Source of the DNA: Bacteroidaceae bacterium
Lineage (GTDB): Bacteria; Bacteroidota; Bacteroidia; Bacteroidales; Bacteroidaceae
Length of the DNA stretch: 36,337 nucleotides
Direction of reading: 5' to 3'
Assembly (NCBI GenBank): GCA_024693505.1
Contig: JAILKU010000049.1
Coordinates: forward strand, 1-36,337
Shown: positions 32,901 to 36,337 of the stretch, piece after piece
Position numbering within the stretch: the first letter of the stretch is position 1
How the letters are laid out: the number at the start of each line of letters is the position of its first letter
Position numbers and translations under genes: made by a program
Notes under the pieces: model-generated
Seen by the model: only the letters and a program-made list of their open reading frames with translations
Told to the model about the DNA's origin: nothing
Database searches by the model: none

Positions 32901-34085
32901 GCATGTTTTGGTAGTGCCATTTAATAATTTTTCTACTGTAATCTGCAGAATAGATCCCGAAGGAGCATTATTCGACTTACCAGAATATACGGTGTAAGTG
33001 TGCAAAGTGGGTGCCTCCACAGTGTTTAATACGGCGCCTACCAAACCTCCAACATACGACTGGCCGCAGATGTCGCCAAAATGGCTGCAACTCTCCATTT
33101 CTTCAATACATGCGCCTTGGCTGACACCTACGATACCACCACAGTAATCGCCTGTAGCTGTTATCTTGCCTTTGGAGAAACAAGATTCAAAACTACTGGT
33201 GGCTGTCTCAAGTGATCCAACTATTCCACCAACATACTGTTTACCTGAAATTGAGCCTTCATAGACGCAGTTTGTCAAGCTACCTGTGGCACACCAACCT
33301 ATAATTCCGCCAGTATAGCTTTTTCCTGCTAAATCACTTTTCACGTTAATAGTGTTAAGTGTAATGAGTCTGGCTATGCCAAACAACCCACCTGTATAGC
33401 CACCTGAATTGGAAACACCTCCTATAGCACTACCATTTGAAAACTCTCCTCCATTTACAGTGCCAATAAAGCCTCCAATCACCCCAGATGTCCCAGGATC
33501 ATTAAGCCCATTTGTAGCATAGGCATTTACGCTAAATGTTGAATAGTTTGTGTTACTGGAATTTCCTGCGAAACCACCTATCCATCTTTTTCCTACGACT
33601 CCAGTTTCCCCCGTCATTACCACATGACAATTGGTTACAGTAGATCCACTGATATATCCAAACATAGCACCAACATTATCGGCACCAGTAATAGTCGTTC
33701 CCTCAATTGTCAGGTCGCTAATGGTTGCGTTGGTAACATAGCCAAAGAATCCCACGTTATTCGTAGAAGTTCGCTTGATTGTTAGGCCTGTAATTTTATG
33801 GTTATTACCATAGAACTTTCCCTTGAAAGGGGCTGATTCCACACCAATGGGAAGCCATCCCTGACTGGGATTGTTCTCTGCAATCCAGTTGGTGAGATCC
33901 AAGTCCTTCATCAGTTTAAACACCACTCCCTCTTGATTAAGGAAATTCGATACCTGCGACAGCTGGTTCTCGTTGTAAATCAGATACGGGTCGTCTTCCG
34001 TTCCATTTCCCGAACCGCTGTACTGAGCGAATGTTGTTAGCAGTGAGCCTAGCAACACTGCCAACGAAGTTAATAGTCGTTTCAT
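29946..34085 (-). CDS. Giant GLUG-repeat surface protein with cohesin-like and dockerin domains
   Basis: A 1379-aa protein; signal peptide 1-20 (LLTTFAQ). Two similar halves each begin with YSGSGNGTEDDPYLIYN or GYPGSGTEDDPYRIY and carry DLDLTNWI/DIDLTQWI modules, followed by many GLUG units (GGIVG, VGGLVG, YTGGLFG with NC-x-S spacers), a repeat type that forms beta-solenoids in adhesins and IgA-protease-like proteins. A Pro/Gly/Ser linker (about 1170-1190) leads to a cohesin-like domain and a dockerin (DVNGDDKISITDAV, DVNGDSKISITDAV), ending KERRTLETETEREPQ. It follows the HEPN-like gene by 3 nt, so both are on one transcript. Confidence 0.87.
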   Translation of the reverse strand: MKRLLTSLAVLLGSLLTTFAQYSGSGNGTEDDPYLIYNENQLSQVSNFLNQEGVVFKLMKDLDLTNWIAENNPSQGWLPIGVESAPFKGKFYGNNHKITGLTIKRTSTNNVGFFGYVTNATISDLTIEGTTITGADNVGAMFGYISGSTVTNCHVVMTGETGVVGKRWIGGFAGNSSNTNYSTFSVNAYATNGLNDPGTSGVIGGFIGTVNGGEFSNGSAIGGVSNSGGYTGGLFGIARLITLNTINVKSDLAGKSYTGGIIGWCATGSLTNCVYEGSISGKQYVGGIVGSLETATSSFESCFSKGKITATGDYCGGIVGVSQGACIEEMESCSHFGDICGQSYVGGLVGAVLNTVEAPTLHTYTVYSGKSNNAPSGSILQITVEKLLNGTTKTCPINNCASIGNINGDSWVGGLIGCDISSYGYSSEQRTAQCGTKDYSKCLFMDNVYIRESRGNAIALTYNYYVYYRNIVSLILTNNYYSGTILGINNVGGLAGQKSGGIIQNNYAYANIFGTSKVGGIVGQISADNIDNSYNTTTLKSNVTINGTVSATASAVGRIYGSTDNMDYTVIGALASAEGNRALTQTKVILQGVVQEIGDDLQNGTSIGPSLLRLKATYVSMGWNFDDNWNSLETECYPYKKYQAAPPIIKSDLVSKATSISGQSLNGGTVYLYYKDRDAVSMVCDGYNWTFDTEALQSGAPVQIYADVEGMTPSYFTSATVGYPGSGTEDDPYRIYTAEDLQGASNRGYYKLMNDIDLTQWINENSPTEGWPAIGRNSGEATYIDGDGHKVTGLWMNTTQNYNGLFSNFSAGQIKNLTVEVASGKKVKGGDYTGILIGRNANGRIVNCSVTGDVEGTIHVGGVAGYVEASTLNAVTFDGKASSVADNAWIGGVAGLLVNCTVTSCCSTVTINASGTERRAGGLAGTAKQGGSITKSLANVTMSATGTNNYVGGLIGYSEIPVSLSHSAGDVTATGSNSYTGGLVGYAKSSIENCYSTANVTGTQFTAGLVGYTFSSIDKCYAKGDVNGVTYGGGVVGELDGSTASISNSVACCNILSLTAQSSWGSRVVGGFKNGAAEPGNTNYALSTMQVSLNNVPQTKTDDSVEGRAKTEAELKTKSVYQTLGWDFNNVWKIDEGTGYPYLTDAPIVTPSDPTNPDPSGGDGPSSGNTLSISNVNGHVGDTFTLPVSLINEDEISAMQFELSLPDGVSVTSAALTDRKNDHTIGYKQAANGNYQFTVFSGASKAFSGNEGVVANISLSVSNSMAAGNYTIQLKNIELTTTAASGINPTDQSATLTVSNIKLGDVNGDDKISITDAVGIVNYILGSPSATFHPEAADVNGDSKISITDAVAVVNIILNQSAGVKERRTLETETEREPQ

Positions 34086-34088
34086 GTT

Positions 34089-34559
34089 CTATTTATTTGA
34101 TTCTGTGCGTCCAGTTATTGTACCATCTATTTTAGCGTAATCTTCATTGAGATTCTTTTTTATATTATTATTTTTGTTCTCTATTATCTCAATACATGCA
34201 TTCCTAAAATCTTCGTAAAACTCTTCACAACCGAGAACTACAGGAGTATCACTAATTGAATTCGACTCTCTATCGAGTTTAATTCCAATCTTTGGAATTC
34301 CAAGATGTGCTAATCCGCATCTTAGTTTATTGTATAATTGGTCTATACCTCTATACTTATTAAAACTATTAAGATTGTTTAGTGCAAGATTAAACTCTTC
34401 TCTTGATTTGCCATCAACGTCCCATTCATAAGTACTTAAACACTTTCCAAGGAATTCGATTCCAGTGGCCATTAGAGTAAAAGCATGAAACGGATGTTCT
34501 TTTTTCAACTTTTCGATTTCATCTATTAGGAAACATTGGATAAATTCACGTACTATCAT
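34089..34559 (-). CDS. Unrecognised small protein with an RX4H (HEPN-like) motif
   Basis: 156 aa from ATG 34559; a TTG two codons upstream is an alternative start. It is mostly helical and soluble. It contains HAFTLMATGIEFLGKCLSTY, then YNKLRCGLAHLG, where Arg80-x4-His85 fits the RX4-6H motif of HEPN proteins (often RNases in toxin-antitoxin and anti-phage systems). The rest is too divergent to assign. An inverted repeat aggcaa/ttgcct spans the bases just upstream of the start. The stop is 3 nt before the GLUG gene, so a cytosolic protein is coupled to a giant surface protein. A perfect promoter lies about 360 nt upstream, behind a structured leader. Confidence 0.7.
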   Translation of the reverse strand: MIVREFIQCFLIDEIEKLKKEHPFHAFTLMATGIEFLGKCLSTYEWDVDGKSREEFNLALNNLNSFNKYRGIDQLYNKLRCGLAHLGIPKIGIKLDRESNSISDTPVVLGCEEFYEDFRNACIEIIENKNNNIKKNLNEDYAKIDGTITGRTESNK

Positions 34560-34634
34560 AGGCAAATATTTCGTTGCCTAACAAACACCCCAGACTCGGC
34601 AATTAATCATTAGTTCAAGGTTAGCTTATGATAC

Positions 34635-34912
34635 AAAAAAGGCGTAGGTGTCTGTTCTTCTGCCCATCCTGGAACTGTAGGCTCTCGCATTGCCCTCTCA
34701 CACAGGATAGACAACGCCAGTTAGCCCACGCCAGTACGGACTATATATAAATTAAGGTATATAGAAACGTACTACGTAGACGTCTCGTTGTCATCTGTCT
34801 GCTGTGAGATAAGGAACTTGCGAGATTCACAGTTCACAACGACAGACGTTCGAAAACGTCTTTCTCATAAAATAAGACCGCCCGCTCACCCACTGCCGAG
34901 CTAACTGAGCGG
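34635..34912 (-). ncRNA. Candidate structured RNA or attenuator leader, about 275 nt
   Basis: On the minus strand it starts after a perfect promoter and ends at T6 (34640-34635). Visible stems: 34906-34912 with 34882-34888 (7 bp), 34855-34860 with 34845-34850 (6 bp, CGAA-type loop), and 34836-34849 with 34780-34791 (12 bp with a 2-nt bulge). The last encloses 34827-34832 with 34802-34807 (6 bp). Then come 34758-34764 with 34741-34747 (7 bp), and 34725-34732 with 34641-34648 (8 bp with one G-U) enclosing 34703-34708 with 34666-34671 (6 bp). The last 8-bp stem sits directly before T6, like a terminator with a long loop. Two of the stems overlap and are alternatives. It is not recognisable as RNase P, tmRNA, SRP or 6S RNA. 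It could act alone or control the HEPN-like operon. Confidence 0.5.
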
Positions 34913-34916
34913 CGTT

Positions 34917-34948
34917 GCAAAAATACAATTAAATGAGAGAACTGCCAA
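34917..34948 (-). promoter_or_regulatory. Promoter of the structured RNA / HEPN-like operon
   Basis: Minus strand TTG (34948-34946), exactly 20 nt, TATTTTTGC (34925-34917). It is a perfect Bacteroidota promoter with no gene start close by, which is what points to a transcribed leader or RNA downstream. Confidence 0.75.
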
Positions 34949-35133
34949 ACAAATTCAAATATTTTTTTGCTTTGCCGAAGGAAAGTAATTTGAAGAGGCG
35001 GTCTCAATGGGATTGAAAGCCGGGAGAAACATATAATATTTAGCCGGGAAACGAGACGCAAGAGTCCCAAATGAATTCAGCCTTTATTCGACCCGTAAGA
35101 AGCCTTTATTCACATTGTATTCAGCCTTCATTC

Positions 35134-35202
35134 GAGGTGAAAGCACGGCGCAGGGAGGTGAAAACACGGCGTAGGGAGCCGAAAACAACGGCGTTGTTTT
35201 TT
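35134..35202 (+). repeat. 21-bp tandem repeat ending in a terminator-like hairpin
   Basis: Three 21-bp units (35134-35154, 35155-35175, 35176-35196) of the form gaggtgaaa-x-cacggcg. The last has mutated into a 6-bp hairpin (aacaac/gttgtt, 35184-35198) followed by T4. Confidence 0.7.
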
Positions 35203-35349
35203 AGGCACAACCTTTTAGCCTGAAAGGTCGGAAAAGATACGGGTATGAATTAACACTTCAGCTAATGGCCTTTTTTCCTATCCCTCTTCCTATTTTTGTC
35301 TCCATCCCCTTCTATTTTCCCTTACTCCCCTATGCATTTTATGTTGCCA

Positions 35350-35422
35350 GCCCAGCAACTTGTGTTGCTCGCCCAACAACTTGTGTTGCTCGACTGGCAA
35401 CTTATGTTGCTCGCCCAGCAAC
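35350..35422. repeat. 21-bp tandem array with internal GCAAC/GTTGC dyads
   Basis: Three full units (35350-35370, 35371-35391, 35392-35412) and a partial fourth. Each unit holds caac-tt-x-t-gttg symmetry, so every unit can fold as a small hairpin. The units abut with no spacers. Confidence 0.85.
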
Positions 35423-35631
35423 AAAAAATCCCAAACTAGGCAAAATCTTTTTGATGCCTGGACAAAATCTTTTCCTGACTTCGGCGTTGCGTCACCCTGC
35501 TGGCGAGCACCAGTTGACAATTCTGGAAATTTGGAGGTGCTTGTCAGTAAAAAAATCACCCTTTCTTTTTCTATTTCATAGAATTTATATACCTTTTGTC
35601 ACAGATTTCACATACTCCACCCAAGATATTC

Positions 35632-35670
35632 CCAAGGTGTAGCCAAGGTATAGCCAAGGTGTAGCCAAGC
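35632..35670. repeat. 11-bp tandem array
   Basis: Three units of ccaaggt-x-tag (35632-35642, 35643-35653, 35654-35664) and a partial fourth. Confidence 0.8.
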
Positions 35671-35878
35671 TTAAAAGCCTGTCATTACCTTGGGAAAACA
35701 CCGAGTACTGCTTGGATAGGGTATGGGTAGAGCGAATTTTCTCTTCGTTTCTGTCTGCCTGCTTCGAACATCCCCGCTAAACTGGGAGGTGGCATAAGCC
35801 GCAAATATTGTTAAAACGTGAACGGTTTCCTGTTTCAGGTGTACGCCTATAATGGAACCTCTAAACAAAACAAATAAT

Positions 35879-36337
35879 ATGAAAAGGCTGATTCTTTTTT
35901 CAATGGTATGCCTGATTGCCGCAGTAACTCAGGCACAGGACGACAAGGAAGGTGAAACGCTGCGGGAAGTAACCATTCGGGGATCTAATGTCGTGCAACG
36001 GGTGGACGGTCAGACCATCTATCCCACACGGCAGCAGTTGGAGGGCTCCACGGACGGCTTCTCGCTGTTGTCGAAACTGACACTGCCTCATTTGCGTGTT
36101 GACCCCGTGATGCATACCGTTACGGTGCTCTCGAACCCTGGCAACGTGCAGGTACGCATCAACGACATCGTTGCATCGAAAGAGGACCTGCTGGCTCTCG
36201 ACATGAAAGCCGTGCAGCATATCGACTACATCGACAATCCAGGCGTCAGATATGGTGAGGGAATAACCCACGTCATCAACATCGTCGTGAAGAAACCCGT
36301 CAGCGGGTACGACATCGGGGCTGACCTGACAAATACG
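35879..36337 (+). CDS. Outer-membrane receptor-like protein (TonB-receptor/plug type), 3' end beyond the window
   Basis: ATG at 35879 opens a frame that runs to the window end (153 codons). Signal peptide of about 19 residues (MKRLILFSMVCLIAAVTQAQ). Then LREVTIRGSNVVQRVDGQTI, followed by YPTRQQLEGSTDGFSLLSKL, VTVLSNPGNVQVRINDIVAS, and a plug-like segment with IDYIDNPGVRYGEGITHVIN before IVVKKPVSGYDIGADLTN, where the barrel should begin. This matches Bacteroidota outer-membrane beta-barrel proteins with a TonB-dependent plug but without the usual carboxypeptidase-like N-terminal domain. The ligand is unknown. Confidence 0.8.
   Translation, partial: MKRLILFSMVCLIAAVTQAQDDKEGETLREVTIRGSNVVQRVDGQTIYPTRQQLEGSTDGFSLLSKLTLPHLRVDPVMHTVTVLSNPGNVQVRINDIVASKEDLLALDMKAVQHIDYIDNPGVRYGEGITHVINIVVKKPVSGYDIGADLTNT

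Larger units (their letters stand above)
34560..35878. other. 1.3-kb spacer rich in short repeats and one structured-RNA candidate
   Basis: No reading frame here has a recognisable protein pattern. From left to right it holds the RNA candidate at 34635-34912 with its promoter, alternating cattcag/agccttt segments near 35075-35135, and a 21-bp tandem array ending in a terminator-like hairpin (35134-35202). Further right are a 21-bp GCAAC/GTTGC array (35350-35422), an 11-bp array (35632-35670) and an 18-bp segment (35720-35737) shared with the spacer at 3631-3648. Confidence 0.65.

Noticed and set aside
34845..34912. tRNA-like segment (D-arm-like and T-loop-like stretches)
   Set aside because: No acceptor stem, no proper 7-nt anticodon loop and wrong arm spacing.
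35350..35422. Possible CRISPR array
   Set aside because: Units abut with no spacers, and no cas genes are present.

Overview
The window looks like a chromosomal segment of a Bacteroidales bacterium, most likely Prevotella or a close relative. Four things point there. There are repeated perfect Bacteroidota promoters (TTG, about 20 nt, TAnnTTTGC). There is an HU-like DNA-binding gene near a 35-aa 'smalltalk' peptide. BspA-type leucine-rich-repeat, cohesin-like and dockerin surface proteins carry Prevotella-style C-terminal tails. Finally, type IX secretion (T9SS) C-terminal signals are present. No rRNA, tRNA, CRISPR array, transposase or integrase was seen.

Left edge (1-3445): an EcoRII/Dcm-like restriction-modification operon on the minus strand. 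The methyltransferase is followed by the endonuclease, then by a highly self-complementary intercistronic segment that I read as a structured RNA, then by an unrecognised gene cut by the window edge. The endonuclease C-terminus and the N-terminus of the edge gene share a 17-residue motif.

Positions 3551-5400: an inverted-repeat element with a perfect 38-nt AT palindrome, a classic promoter, the HU-like gene, a phage-P5-like protein, the smalltalk peptide and a terminator, separated by near-identical direct repeats.

Two surface-protein cassettes on the minus strand (5594-9682 and 25550-34559) share one architecture. A small non-secreted protein comes first (tail-anchored in one, HEPN-like in the other). 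One or two large LRR or GLUG proteins with cohesin-like and dockerin domains follow, then a cohesin-like protein with a sorting tail. Each ends with a roughly 60-aa peptide that finishes in Trp-Trp, starts within the preceding stop codon, and is followed by the same pair of hairpins. A second structured-RNA candidate with a perfect promoter and a T6 tail lies upstream of the second cassette.

Between them (about 9.7-25.4 kb): an AT-rich repeat region, a 40-aa ORF plus a DUF6169-like gene, and a more GC-rich block. The block holds a GH43 lipoprotein, a GH99-like/WbsX-like enzyme, an SGNH hydrolase, a GNAT acetyltransferase, a rhodanese, a secreted alpha/beta hydrolase, glycerate kinase, an outer-membrane barrel, a LysM/periplasmic-binding protein, a gliding-motility-type C-terminal-domain protein and uvrA. 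The right end is a 1.3-kb repeat-rich spacer and the start of an outer-membrane receptor-like gene.
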